Of a stretch of DNA of 5,709 nucleotides, positions 1-5,709 are shown one piece after another (position 1 is the first letter of the stretch; every line of letters begins with the position of its first letter). The stretch lies in contig CADBRK010000136.1 of assembly GCA_902797065.1 (NCBI GenBank), positions 1 through 5,709 of the forward strand, in the 5' to 3' direction. The position numbers were made by a program, and so were the translations under genes. Below the pieces are notes generated by a model, which had not been told where the DNA came from, made no database searches, and saw only the letters and a program-made list of their open reading frames with translations. The DNA comes from an uncultured Ruminococcus sp. Its GTDB lineage: Bacteria > Bacillota > Clostridia > Oscillospirales > Acutalibacteraceae.

Positions 1-1
1 A

Positions 2-1081
2 GTATCGTCTGCGGCGGATCACGGCGACGAGATCATAATAGCAAGGAACTGCCACAAGTCGGTTTATAATGCATGCGGTATCAATGCTCTTGACATTCAT
101 TTTATCTATCCCGAACAGGATATTCACAGCGGCGTTTGCATGCATGTAGAACCCGAAAGCGTTGAGGAAGCTTTGAATATGTATCCCGACTCAAAGGCAG
201 TTGTTATCACATCTCCGACATACGAGGGAGTAATAAGCGACATAAAAGCTATCGCAGAGATCACGCACAGCCGGAACATTCCGCTTATCGTGGATAATGC
301 GCACGGCGCTCATCAGCGGTTTTGCAGATCAAGCCGTGAGGGCGAGCCTGTTATGTGCGGCGCGGACATAGTAATATCGAGTCTGCATAAGACTCTGCTG
401 TCGCTTACTCAGACAGCCGTCGCAAATCTGCAGGGCGGACTTGTCGATCACGAAAGGTTTGAGAACTATCTTTCGGTATTTGAGACAAGCAGCCCGTCAT
501 ATGTTCTGATGGCGTCGATGGACAGCTGCTTTGATTTTCTTAAAGACGGGAGTACCGCATTTGAAGAGTACTGCAAACATCTTGAAGCATTCGGCGGGAA
601 GATGAAAGCACTGAGAAATCTCCGGGTGCTGTGTCACGGGAACGATACAAAACAATTGCACGGTTTTTTCGGATTCGATAAGGGAAAGATAGTTATCTCT
701 ACATTACACACGAACATAAGCGGAGTACGGCTTATGGAGCTGTTCAGAGAGAAGTACCGTATCGAACTTGAAATGGCATACCCGTACTATGCCGTTGCAA
801 TGACGTCCGTTTGTGACAGCGCAGAGGGCTTTGACCGTCTGGCGAATGCGCTGCTTGAAACTGACAAGTCGCTCGAATATCGTGACAACACGTGTTTCGG
901 CGCGGCGATCCCGAGACCGAAAAAAGCCGACAGCACAACACCCGCAAGTATGATCTGCAAAAAGTATATTTATGCGTATCCCCCGGGAGTACCGATAGTG
1001 ATACCGGGAGAGATCATAGACGACAGTACAAAAGAATATATAGAAGGACTCAAAAAAGCAGGCGTCGATGTATCGGAATGA
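2..1081 (+). CDS. Orn/Lys/Arg decarboxylase family protein, 5'-truncated by window edge
   Basis: This is a cytosolic PLP-dependent fold-type I enzyme that probably decarboxylates arginine, lysine or ornithine to the matching polyamine precursor; the substrate cannot be told from sequence. The frame is open from base 2 and gives 359 residues before TGA at 1079-1081. The ATG at 140 is not the true start, because the codons before it encode family-conserved sequence, including NCHKS at residues 16-20. Other family marks are SPTYEG, VDNAHGAH with the cofactor-binding Asp at residue 98, and SSLHKTL with the PLP-Schiff-base Lys at residue 130 (nt 389-391). YPPGVPIVIPGE at residues 326-337 is typical of the small C-terminal domain. 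Family members of the short Firmicutes type (Bacillus SpeA/YaaO-like) are about 480 aa, so roughly 120 residues are missing on the left. The usual Glu after the Asp (DEAHGAH) is Asn here. The gene converges on rmuC and ends inside a terminator hairpin. The family call is firm; the exact substrate is open. Confidence 0.93.
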   Translation, partial: VSSAADHGDEIIIARNCHKSVYNACGINALDIHFIYPEQDIHSGVCMHVEPESVEEALNMYPDSKAVVITSPTYEGVISDIKAIAEITHSRNIPLIVDNAHGAHQRFCRSSREGEPVMCGADIVISSLHKTLLSLTQTAVANLQGGLVDHERFENYLSVFETSSPSYVLMASMDSCFDFLKDGSTAFEEYCKHLEAFGGKMKALRNLRVLCHGNDTKQLHGFFGFDKGKIVISTLHTNISGVRLMELFREKYRIELEMAYPYYAVAMTSVCDSAEGFDRLANALLETDKSLEYRDNTCFGAAIPRPKKADSTTPASMICKKYIYAYPPGVPIVIPGEIIDDSTKEYIEGLKKAGVDVSE

Positions 1082-1098
1082 TACACGGCGCCTTTTTT
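1061..1098. terminator. Bidirectional rho-independent terminator between convergent genes
   Basis: The left arm is 1061-1074 and the right arm 1080-1092, with a 5-nt loop GGAAT. The arms pair along their full length apart from one bulged A and one G-T wobble. TTTTTT follows at 1093-1098 on the plus strand. A run of six A at 1052-1057 provides the U-tract for transcripts coming from the minus strand. The decarboxylase stop codon lies at the loop/right-arm junction, and the rmuC stop abuts the T-tract. One hairpin can therefore end both genes. Confidence 0.88.
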
Positions 1099-2388
1099 CT
1101 ATGAATTATACTGTGAGATCTGCGAAAGTTTTTTCTGCATTTGTCTTGTGCGTACCCCGACAAGCTTTTCAAGCTCATTGTCTGCCAGACGAATTCTATC
1201 CTGAGTCTGAGCGAGAGCCTTTGCGAAATTATCGAACTCTGCGGATACGTCTTCAAGCAGCCGCCAGACCTCGGCGCTTCTCTGCTGTACGGCGAATGTA
1301 CGCAGCCCCATCTGAAGGCTGTTCAGCAGTGCGCCCATTGTGCTCGGCCCTGCTATGCATACTTTGTACTCACGGGCAAGAGTTTCGATAAGACCTCTGT
1401 TCACCGCTTCGGCGTACAGCCCTTCAAACGGCAGGAACATAACGGCAAAGTCGGTTGTATAGGGCGGAGCGATGTACTTCTCCCGAATATCTTTTGCCTC
1501 GCCTTTTATCGTGCGTATCAGATTCTTTGCGGCGGCGTCTATAGACTGAGCGTCGCCTTGTTCGTATGCGTTTTTCAGAGCAAGATACGAATCTCCGGGG
1601 AATTTCGAGTCGATGGGCAGGAATATTGTTTCCCCGTCCTGAGAGGGAAGTTTGACCGCAAATTCAACTACGTTGCGTGAGCCGGGTTTTACCGCCGCAT
1701 TCTCGGCGTACTGTTCGGGGCTGAGAATCTCACGAAGAATTGCGCCGAGCTGGACTTCCCCGAGAATACCCCTTGTCTTCACGTTTGAGAGGACTTTTTT
1801 CAGGTCGCCCACACCCGAGGCGAGAGTCTGCATTTCGCCCAGCCCTTTGTATACCTGTTCGAGCCGGTCGTTCACAAGCTTAAACGATTCCGTCATGCGC
1901 TTGTCGATAGTATGATTGAGCTTTTCCGTGACTATTGAGCGCATTTCGTCAAGCTTGATGTTGTTGTCGTTCCGAATATGGTCGAGCCGCTGTTCGATGG
2001 TTTCTCTGATCGAAGAAAGCTTCTGTTCGTTTTCGAGAGAAAAGGTTTTGAGCCTTTCTTCCATAGCGTTGAGCCGATCGGACTGCGCATTTGTGGTATT
2101 TGAGAGGTTCTCCGAGAGTATCTGCCCGAGTGCGGAGAAGCTGTTCTGAACGGCGGAGTTTATCTCCTGACGCTGATGTCTGTCCTGATCGTTCAGTTCA
2201 CGGCGCAGGTCTGTCTGCTGACCTGTAAGCCGCTTGTATATTTCTTTCTGGTGCAAATCGTTTTTCTCGATCCTTTTGAGCAGCTCGTCGTCCGTGTTCG
2301 GTTTGGCAAGTTTGATATAAAGAAATACCGCCGCCGCTAGGTTCATGAGCAGAAGTATTATTACAGCAGCTGCAAGAGCAGGGTGCAT
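1099..2388 (-). CDS. rmuC: DNA recombination protein RmuC
   Basis: The complete protein has 429 aa. RmuC-family proteins are predicted nucleases; in E. coli rmuC limits recombination at inverted repeats. Residues 5-26 form a hydrophobic membrane anchor. Residues 35-185 are charged and heptad-like, consistent with a long coiled coil. The RmuC domain spans about 195-405: KTRGILGEVQLGAIL (204-218), PIDSKFP (258-264), an EAKDIREKYI stretch followed by PPYTTDFAVMFLPFEGLYAEA (308-328), and GPSTMGALLNSLQMGLRTF (347-365). The D-S-K within PIDSKFP and the Glu of RGxxGE are the likely nuclease-type active-site residues (inference from the PD-(D/E)XK-like fold proposed for the family). The Trp usually found in RGxWGE is Leu here. 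The start is ATG at 2386-2388, eight bases after AAGGAG, and it places the anchor exactly at the N-terminus. The TAG stop at 1099-1101 is 17 bases from the convergent decarboxylase gene. The gene is monocistronic in this window and is divergent from the large surface-protein gene. Confidence 0.96.
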   Translation of the reverse strand: MHPALAAAVIILLLMNLAAAVFLYIKLAKPNTDDELLKRIEKNDLHQKEIYKRLTGQQTDLRRELNDQDRHQRQEINSAVQNSFSALGQILSENLSNTTNAQSDRLNAMEERLKTFSLENEQKLSSIRETIEQRLDHIRNDNNIKLDEMRSIVTEKLNHTIDKRMTESFKLVNDRLEQVYKGLGEMQTLASGVGDLKKVLSNVKTRGILGEVQLGAILREILSPEQYAENAAVKPGSRNVVEFAVKLPSQDGETIFLPIDSKFPGDSYLALKNAYEQGDAQSIDAAAKNLIRTIKGEAKDIREKYIAPPYTTDFAVMFLPFEGLYAEAVNRGLIETLAREYKVCIAGPSTMGALLNSLQMGLRTFAVQQRSAEVWRLLEDVSAEFDNFAKALAQTQDRIRLADNELEKLVGVRTRQMQKKLSQISQYNS

Positions 2389-2396
2389 AAGATCAT

Positions 2397-2402
2397 CTCC
2401 TT
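2397..2402 (-). promoter_or_regulatory. Ribosome binding site of rmuC
   Basis: AAGGAG on the minus strand sits eight bases upstream of the ATG at 2388. It supports this start over internal Met codons, which lie inside or after the membrane segment. Confidence 0.85.
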
Positions 2403-2416
2403 TTGTCTATATTTGA

Positions 2417-2445
2417 ATTATAGCGTATTTTTATAGGTTAATCAA
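2417..2445 (-). promoter_or_regulatory. Sigma-A-type promoter of rmuC
   Basis: On the minus strand, TTGATT (2440-2445; 4 of 6 match to TTGACA) is followed after exactly 17 bases by a perfect TATAAT (2417-2422). The expected transcription start near 2410 would leave a leader of about 22 nt containing the ribosome binding site. This is inferred from consensus and spacing only. Confidence 0.75.
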
Positions 2446-2476
2446 GAGTATGCAGAGCATAAACAGAACATAATAT

Positions 2477-2495
2477 GTTGCCGGGTCTGTTGCCG
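2477..2495. repeat. Short direct repeat GTTGCCG in the divergent intergenic region
   Basis: GTTGCCG occurs at 2477-2483 and again at 2489-2495, a 12-nt period. It is a small GC-rich patch in otherwise AT-rich intergenic DNA, between the two divergent candidate promoters. It could be a protein binding site or chance. Confidence 0.3.
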
Positions 2496-2525
2496 TAAAA
2501 AAGATAATGATATTGTAAAAATATA

Positions 2526-2554
2526 TAGACTATTTTTAATATTTGTTATATAAT
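2526..2554 (+). promoter_or_regulatory. Candidate promoter of the large surface-protein gene
   Basis: TAGACT (2526-2531; 4 of 6 match to TTGACA) and TATAAT (2549-2554; perfect) are separated by 17 bases. Initiation near 2561 would give a leader of about 57 nt. The region is very AT-rich, so chance matches are likelier than for the rmuC promoter, but position and spacing fit well. Confidence 0.55.
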
Positions 2555-2570
2555 TAAAAAAATTAAAAAT
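2532..2570. repeat. AT-rich inverted repeat centred on the -10 box
   Basis: ATTTTTAAT (2532-2540) and ATTAAAAAT (2562-2570) are perfect 9-nt inverted copies. The dyad centre at 2551 falls within the candidate TATAAT. It could be an operator; in DNA this AT-rich it could also be chance. Confidence 0.25.
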
Positions 2571-2604
2571 ATAGAAAAATTTTTCGGTGGGTTATTATAA
2601 AAGC

Positions 2605-2610
2605 AGGAGG
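2605..2610 (+). promoter_or_regulatory. Ribosome binding site of the large surface-protein gene
   Basis: AGGAGG lies seven bases before the ATG at 2618. It fixes the start of a frame that then encodes a good signal peptide. Confidence 0.9.
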
Positions 2611-2617
2611 TATTTCC

Positions 2618-2695
2618 ATGAAAGGTAAAAAAACGCTATCGATATTATTAAGTATAATAATGATTTGCACGACATGCATATTGCCCGTGCAGGCG
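2618..2695 (+). other. Signal peptide coding region
   Basis: Residues 1-26 start with MKGKK, continue with a hydrophobic core (LSILLSIIMI) and end in VQA before AEVEQ. This matches a Sec-type signal peptidase I site. Cys residues 17 and 20 lie in the h-region, but no lipobox sits at the cleavage point, so a lipoprotein is unlikely. Confidence 0.85.
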
Positions 2696-5600
2696 GCCGA
2701 GGTGGAGCAACAGACATCAAAGTCGACAACTGAAAACAATGCAATTATCGATGATATTCCAAATGTAACTAATGAAGATAATACTTCTGTTATTAGTGAG
2801 GAGAACAGTGATTTATATTATTCTGATTCGGTTTTTGCTGATTGTGCTGAAGTATATCCCGAATCTGAATATAAGAACGAATCAGATTCAAATATTCTTT
2901 ATGAATCTTACTCACCAATTACAATTACAAATCCTAAACCAATTGCCAAAAATGAAAAAACTCCTTATCTGTCAGGAGAATCCATTACTTGGCAGTTACA
3001 CGTATGGATTGAAGATGAAAATGGTAATGTTCCTTCAACAGTGAGAATATTTGATTGGGTATATCTGAAATATCGAATTGAAGACACAAATGGCAATAAA
3101 TTGGATCCGGCATGGTATGGTTGGAATAACTATAAAGCATCTTTGTATATCTACAATGGTGATGGTTCATTAAGACATTCTTATGAATACTCAAATTGTA
3201 CCGAAAACTATATAGGCGTATTGTATAATGATCCCAATAATCCAACCGGAACTCAAAGAGGAAAAGTAGAAATATCCGGAGATATTTCAAATACCTGTAA
3301 TGTTTCTTGGGAATTGTACGATACTGTTCCTTCGATAACTGAGCAACCCTCCAGCTTTTCAATTTACAATGGACAAACAGCAGAATTTGGCCTTGTGGCA
3401 ACCGGTACGCATCTTTCGTATCAATGGTACAGAGAGGATACATCGGGTAATAGTTACTTATTGAGTGGTGAAACCTCGCAATATTGTGAGGTGACGGCTA
3501 ATGCTTCAAAAAGCGGCAGTAAATACTACTGTATAATTTCCAACTATGGTAATTCAATTACATCAAACAAAGCGTCTTTGACTACAAAGTATAAAGTTTA
3601 TTACAATGCTAATGGCGGAAGCGGTGCGCCGAGTTACCAAACAAAAACACATGGTACAACACTCTATTTAAGCAGTACAAAACCAACGCGAACAGGATAT
3701 GTTTTTCTTGGATGGGCAGAAAGCAGTAGTGCAACAAGTGCAGCTTATTCGGCTTCCGGCTCTTATACTAAAAATGAAGATAAAACTTTATATGCAGTAT
3801 GGGGTCCGGAATTCTCATACTCTACACAGAGTGATGGTACTGTAGCTATTACAGATTATAATGGCAGCGATTCCATGGTTACAATACCAAATACAATAGA
3901 TGGCAAGAGCGTTACGGCTATTAAAAGCAATTCATTTAAAAAAAGTGGAATAACAAGCATTACCGTACCAAGCAGTGTAACAAGTATTGGTGATGATGCA
4001 TTTTATTATTGCGAGGACTTGACAAATATTAATGTAAATTCCGGAAATTCTGCATATACCTCTGTTGACGGAGTTCTTTATAACAAAAATAAAACAAAGC
4101 TTGTTTTCTGCCCTGAAGCAAAGACTTCGGTGACGATTCCAAATACTGTGACGTCTATTGGTTATGAGGGTTTCGAACGGTCAAGTATTACTAGCATAAC
4201 TATACCTAATAGCGTTACAAGCTTTGATAACTATGCATTTCGTACATGTTCAAAATTGACAAGCATAACTATACCTACAAGTGTTACAACTATCGGCAAC
4301 AATGCTTTTTCCGGGTGTAGCAGCCTTACGGATGTTTATTATTTAGGGTCATCCGAGGATTGGAACAGCATATCAATAGGTGATAGTAACTCTTACCTGA
4401 CAGACGCAGACATACACTTTGGAGACCCTGCGGAATTTGAATACTCCTCGCTGAGTGATGGAACGATTGCTATTTCAAAATATGTGGGAAGTAAATCCAC
4501 GGCTTTGATACCGGATACAATCAACGGCAAGAGAGTTACAGCAATAAAAAACAATACATTTAAATACTCGGAAGTAACAAGTGTTATAATACCGGATAGT
4601 GTTACAAGTATCGGTGACGACGCTTTTTATTACAGTTCCGATTTAAAAAATATAAATGTAGATTCCGGAAATTCAAATTTTTCGTCTGTAGAAGGAGTTC
4701 TTTATAACAAGAATAAAACCAAGCTTATTTTTTGTCCGGAAGCAAAGACTTCCGTGTCAATACCGAGTACGGTAACAACTATCGGGTTTGAAGGGTTTGA
4801 GCGTTCAAAGCTTACGAGTATAATTATACCGAATAGTGTTACAGTTCTTGATAACTATGCGTTCCGTAATTGCTCAAGCTTAACAAAAATCATAATACCG
4901 AAAAGTGTTACAAAAATTATAGACCATGCATTCTCCGGATGCTCAAACTTACAAGATGTTTATTATATTGGAACACAGAGTCAATGGAATAGTATTTCCT
5001 TAGAAAGTGACGGAAACGAAAAGCTCACAAATGCTTCGCTGCATTTTGCTGATAGTCTATATTCTACGGTAACATGGAAAAACTATGACGGCACTATCCT
5101 TGAAACAGATAGCAACGTCGAATGCGGAATAACTCCGACATATGACGGAGTAACACCAACAAGAGCTAAGACTTCACAGTATACTTATACTTTTGACGGT
5201 TGGGATAAAGAAATAGTGCCAGTAACTGGAAATGTAACTTATACTGCAAAGTATAGTTCAACAGGAAACACATATACTGTTACCTTTAACAGTAATTTCA
5301 GCGGGAGCACCACAGTCAATAATCTGAGCCCGACAAGCAAAACCGTAACATACGACGGCACATACGGAGATTTGCCCTCGCCGACTGCCACAGGATATAC
5401 ATTTAACGGCTGGTACACATCAAAAACCGGCGGTACACAAATAAAAAGTACAACGAAGGTCAATATAACAGCGGCGCAGACGCTCTATGCCCATTGGACG
5501 GCAAATTCTTACACCGTAACATTTGACGGCAACGGCGGTACTCCCTCATCTTCGACTAAATCTCTGACCTTTGACAGCAATTATGCTTTTCCGTCCAACC

Positions 5601-5709
5601 CCACAAGAACGGGTTATACCTTTGCGGGTTGGTACACATCATCGACAGGCGGTACACAGGTTACAACGTCAACCAAGATGACAACACCAAACGCACATAA
5701 GCTGTACGC
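2618..5709 (+). CDS. Secreted BspA-type LRR / InlB B-repeat surface protein, 3'-truncated by window edge
   Basis: The frame runs 1030 codons from ATG 2618 to the right edge without a stop; translated by eye, no frameshift was found. Residues 1-26 are a signal peptide: Lys-rich start, hydrophobic core, likely cleavage after VQA. An acidic Ser/Asn/Glu-rich linker follows to about residue 120. Residues 122-235 contain many Trp/Tyr and alternating hydrophobic residues (WQLHVWIEDENGN) but match no domain I recognise. About 238-322 is a bacterial Ig-like domain (YQWY, YYC). Residues 325-395 are a Listeria-Bacteroides/InlB B-type repeat. Residues 398-605 and 606-813 are two homologous BspA-type LRR blocks. 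Residues 817-879, 885-960 and 965 to the edge are three further beta-repeats (FDGW, FNGWY, FAGWY signatures). Such proteins are exported and often act in adhesion or host/matrix binding; here the role is inferred. No LPXTG, SLH or dockerin is visible, as the C-terminus is missing. GC content is low in the N-terminal half and higher near the 3' end. The gene is transcribed divergently from rmuC. Confidence 0.93.
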   Translation, partial: MKGKKTLSILLSIIMICTTCILPVQAAEVEQQTSKSTTENNAIIDDIPNVTNEDNTSVISEENSDLYYSDSVFADCAEVYPESEYKNESDSNILYESYSPITITNPKPIAKNEKTPYLSGESITWQLHVWIEDENGNVPSTVRIFDWVYLKYRIEDTNGNKLDPAWYGWNNYKASLYIYNGDGSLRHSYEYSNCTENYIGVLYNDPNNPTGTQRGKVEISGDISNTCNVSWELYDTVPSITEQPSSFSIYNGQTAEFGLVATGTHLSYQWYREDTSGNSYLLSGETSQYCEVTANASKSGSKYYCIISNYGNSITSNKASLTTKYKVYYNANGGSGAPSYQTKTHGTTLYLSSTKPTRTGYVFLGWAESSSATSAAYSASGSYTKNEDKTLYAVWGPEFSYSTQSDGTVAITDYNGSDSMVTIPNTIDGKSVTAIKSNSFKKSGITSITVPSSVTSIGDDAFYYCEDLTNINVNSGNSAYTSVDGVLYNKNKTKLVFCPEAKTSVTIPNTVTSIGYEGFERSSITSITIPNSVTSFDNYAFRTCSKLTSITIPTSVTTIGNNAFSGCSSLTDVYYLGSSEDWNSISIGDSNSYLTDADIHFGDPAEFEYSSLSDGTIAISKYVGSKSTALIPDTINGKRVTAIKNNTFKYSEVTSVIIPDSVTSIGDDAFYYSSDLKNINVDSGNSNFSSVEGVLYNKNKTKLIFCPEAKTSVSIPSTVTTIGFEGFERSKLTSIIIPNSVTVLDNYAFRNCSSLTKIIIPKSVTKIIDHAFSGCSNLQDVYYIGTQSQWNSISLESDGNEKLTNASLHFADSLYSTVTWKNYDGTILETDSNVECGITPTYDGVTPTRAKTSQYTYTFDGWDKEIVPVTGNVTYTAKYSSTGNTYTVTFNSNFSGSTTVNNLSPTSKTVTYDGTYGDLPSPTATGYTFNGWYTSKTGGTQIKSTTKVNITAAQTLYAHWTANSYTVTFDGNGGTPSSSTKSLTFDSNYAFPSNPTRTGYTFAGWYTSSTGGTQVTTSTKMTTPNAHKLY
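3329..3583 (+). other. Bacterial Ig-like domain within the surface protein
   Basis: Residues 238-322 follow the common bacterial Ig-like pattern: a PSSFSIYNGQTAEF strand pair, ATGTHLSYQWYRE around the core Trp, then SGSKYYCIISN and a final SNKASLTT strand. The first core Cys of a classical Ig fold is absent, as is common in bacterial versions. It most likely acts as a spacer or binding module between the N-terminal region and the repeats. Confidence 0.75.
3590..3802 (+). repeat. InlB B-type (Listeria-Bacteroides) repeat 1
   Basis: Residues 325-395 begin YKVYYNANGGSGAP, continue with PTRTGYVFLGWAE and end TLYAVW, the standard signature of this beta-grasp-like repeat (Pfam Flg_new type). It precedes the LRR blocks, whereas the other copies follow them. 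Confidence 0.85.
3809..4432 (+). repeat. BspA-type LRR block A
   Basis: Residues 398-605. The block has an entry segment (SDGTVAITDY ... VTIPNTIDGKSVTAI), then LRR_5 units of 23 residues of the form TSITIPxSVTxIGxxAFxxC. One unit is extended to 56 residues by an island reading DGVLYNKNKTKL.FCPEAKTS. The block closes with DVYYLG ... DWNSISIG and an IHF strand. The last two 23-residue units share 15 identical bases (4193-4207 and 4262-4276), 69 nt apart. Confidence 0.9.
4433..5056 (+). repeat. BspA-type LRR block B (tandem copy of A)
   Basis: Residues 606-813 repeat block A in the same order, starting EFEYSSLSDGT against EFSYSTQSDGT. An ungapped hand alignment of the first 189 residues gives 132 identities (about 70%). 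One extra residue near the end shifts the spacing from 624 to 627 nt. The YNKNKTKL and FCPEAKTSV segments are nearly unchanged, while LRR face residues differ. Confidence 0.9.
5066..5254 (+). repeat. Beta-repeat 2 (VTWKNYDGT-type)
   Basis: Residues 817-879 run VTWKNYDGTILETD ... TPTYDGVTPTRA ... YTYTFDGWDKEI ... VTYTAKY. This is a variant of the InlB B-type repeat that is common in large clostridial surface proteins. It directly follows LRR block B. Confidence 0.75.
5270..5497 (+). repeat. InlB B-type repeat 3
   Basis: Residues 885-960 begin TYTVTFNSNFSG, pass through TGYTFNGWYTSKTGGTQI and end TLYAHW, a complete repeat. It shares TGGTACACATCA and GGCGGTACACA with repeat 4 at a spacing of 219 nt, pointing to duplication. 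Confidence 0.85.
5510..5709 (+). repeat. InlB B-type repeat 4 (cut by window edge)
   Basis: From residue 965, YTVTFDGNGGTPSSST is followed by PTRTGYTFAGWYTSSTGGTQV and KLYA at the edge. Only the final residues are missing. More copies may follow outside the window. Confidence 0.85.

Noticed and set aside
744..1104. Small open frames on both strands overlapping the decarboxylase end (744-947 minus, 892-1104 plus)
   Set aside because: They are out of frame with, or antisense to, conserved decarboxylase sequence, and their peptides show no domain.
1141..1680. Plus-strand open frame of 179 codons opposite rmuC
   Set aside because: It lies entirely antisense to a clearly recognisable rmuC, has no family-like sequence and no convincing ribosome binding site. 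Other frames at 1068-1391, 1652-1915 and 1916-2149 are rejected for the same reason.
2575..2584. AAAAATTTTT palindrome before the ribosome binding site as a terminator or operator
   Set aside because: It is a pure A/T palindrome with no stable stem or loop, expected by chance in this AT-rich leader.
2627..2633. Run of seven A just after the surface-protein start, as a possible phase-variation tract
   Set aside because: Seven A encoding part of GKK in a signal peptide is ordinary in AT-rich DNA and too short to argue for slippage-based switching.
2772..3044. Plus-strand 90-codon frame inside the surface-protein gene
   Set aside because: It is an out-of-frame shadow made of Ile/Leu/Lys-rich sequence from AT-rich DNA, and the host frame is intact.
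2985..3443. Minus-strand open frame of 152 codons
   Set aside because: It is antisense to the surface-protein frame, which has a signal peptide and an Ig-like domain with clear motifs. The peptide shows no recognisable domain.
3809..5056. Repeats considered as CRISPR or mobile-element repeats
   Set aside because: They are in frame, 624 nt long and encode LRR protein sequence; there are no spacers, transposase or target-site duplications.
5239..5463. Minus-strand 74-codon frame opposite the beta-repeats
   Set aside because: It is complementary to well-defined InlB B-type repeats. Its Val/Leu-rich peptide is the expected antisense product of Thr/Lys/Asn-rich codons.

Overview
The window looks like chromosomal DNA of a Gram-positive, low-to-mid-GC anaerobe of the Clostridia, probably a gut or rumen Ruminococcaceae/Oscillospiraceae-type organism. 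This is inferred from strong AGGAGG-type ribosome binding sites, the short clostridial form of the Orn/Lys/Arg decarboxylase, an RmuC with a Firmicutes-like motif set, and a secreted BspA-type leucine-rich-repeat protein with Listeria-Bacteroides (InlB B-type) repeats. No rRNA, tRNA, CRISPR array, insertion sequence or integrase was seen, so the species cannot be fixed.

Layout. (1) Positions 2-1081, plus strand: the 3' part (359 codons) of a PLP-dependent Orn/Lys/Arg decarboxylase-family gene; its start lies left of the window. (2) Positions 1061-1098: a strong hairpin with a T-tract on one side and an A-tract on the other. It overlaps the decarboxylase stop codon and can serve as a shared bidirectional terminator for two convergent genes. 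(3) Positions 1099-2388, minus strand: a complete rmuC (429 aa; membrane anchor, long coiled coil, RmuC nuclease-like domain), with a good ribosome binding site and a well-formed sigma-A-type promoter. (4) Positions 2389-2617: a 229-bp AT-rich divergent intergenic region with the rmuC promoter on the minus strand and a second candidate promoter on the plus strand. (5) From 2618 to the right edge, plus strand: one uninterrupted reading frame of 1030 codons with no stop in the window. It encodes a very large secreted, probably surface-exposed, modular protein.

The large protein reads in order: signal peptide, acidic low-complexity linker, an unrecognised beta-rich-looking region, a bacterial Ig-like domain, an InlB/Listeria-Bacteroides-type repeat, two tandem BspA-type LRR blocks of about 208 residues each (about 70% identical by hand alignment), then three more beta-repeats that run off the window. 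Such proteins usually mediate binding to host, matrix or other cells. The ligand, the C-terminus and the cell-wall anchoring mode cannot be seen here.

The three genes do not form an operon (convergent, then divergent) and no shared pathway is evident: amine metabolism, genome maintenance and cell surface. The most notable features are the internal duplication and mosaic composition of the large surface protein. I found no convincing undescribed multi-gene system.
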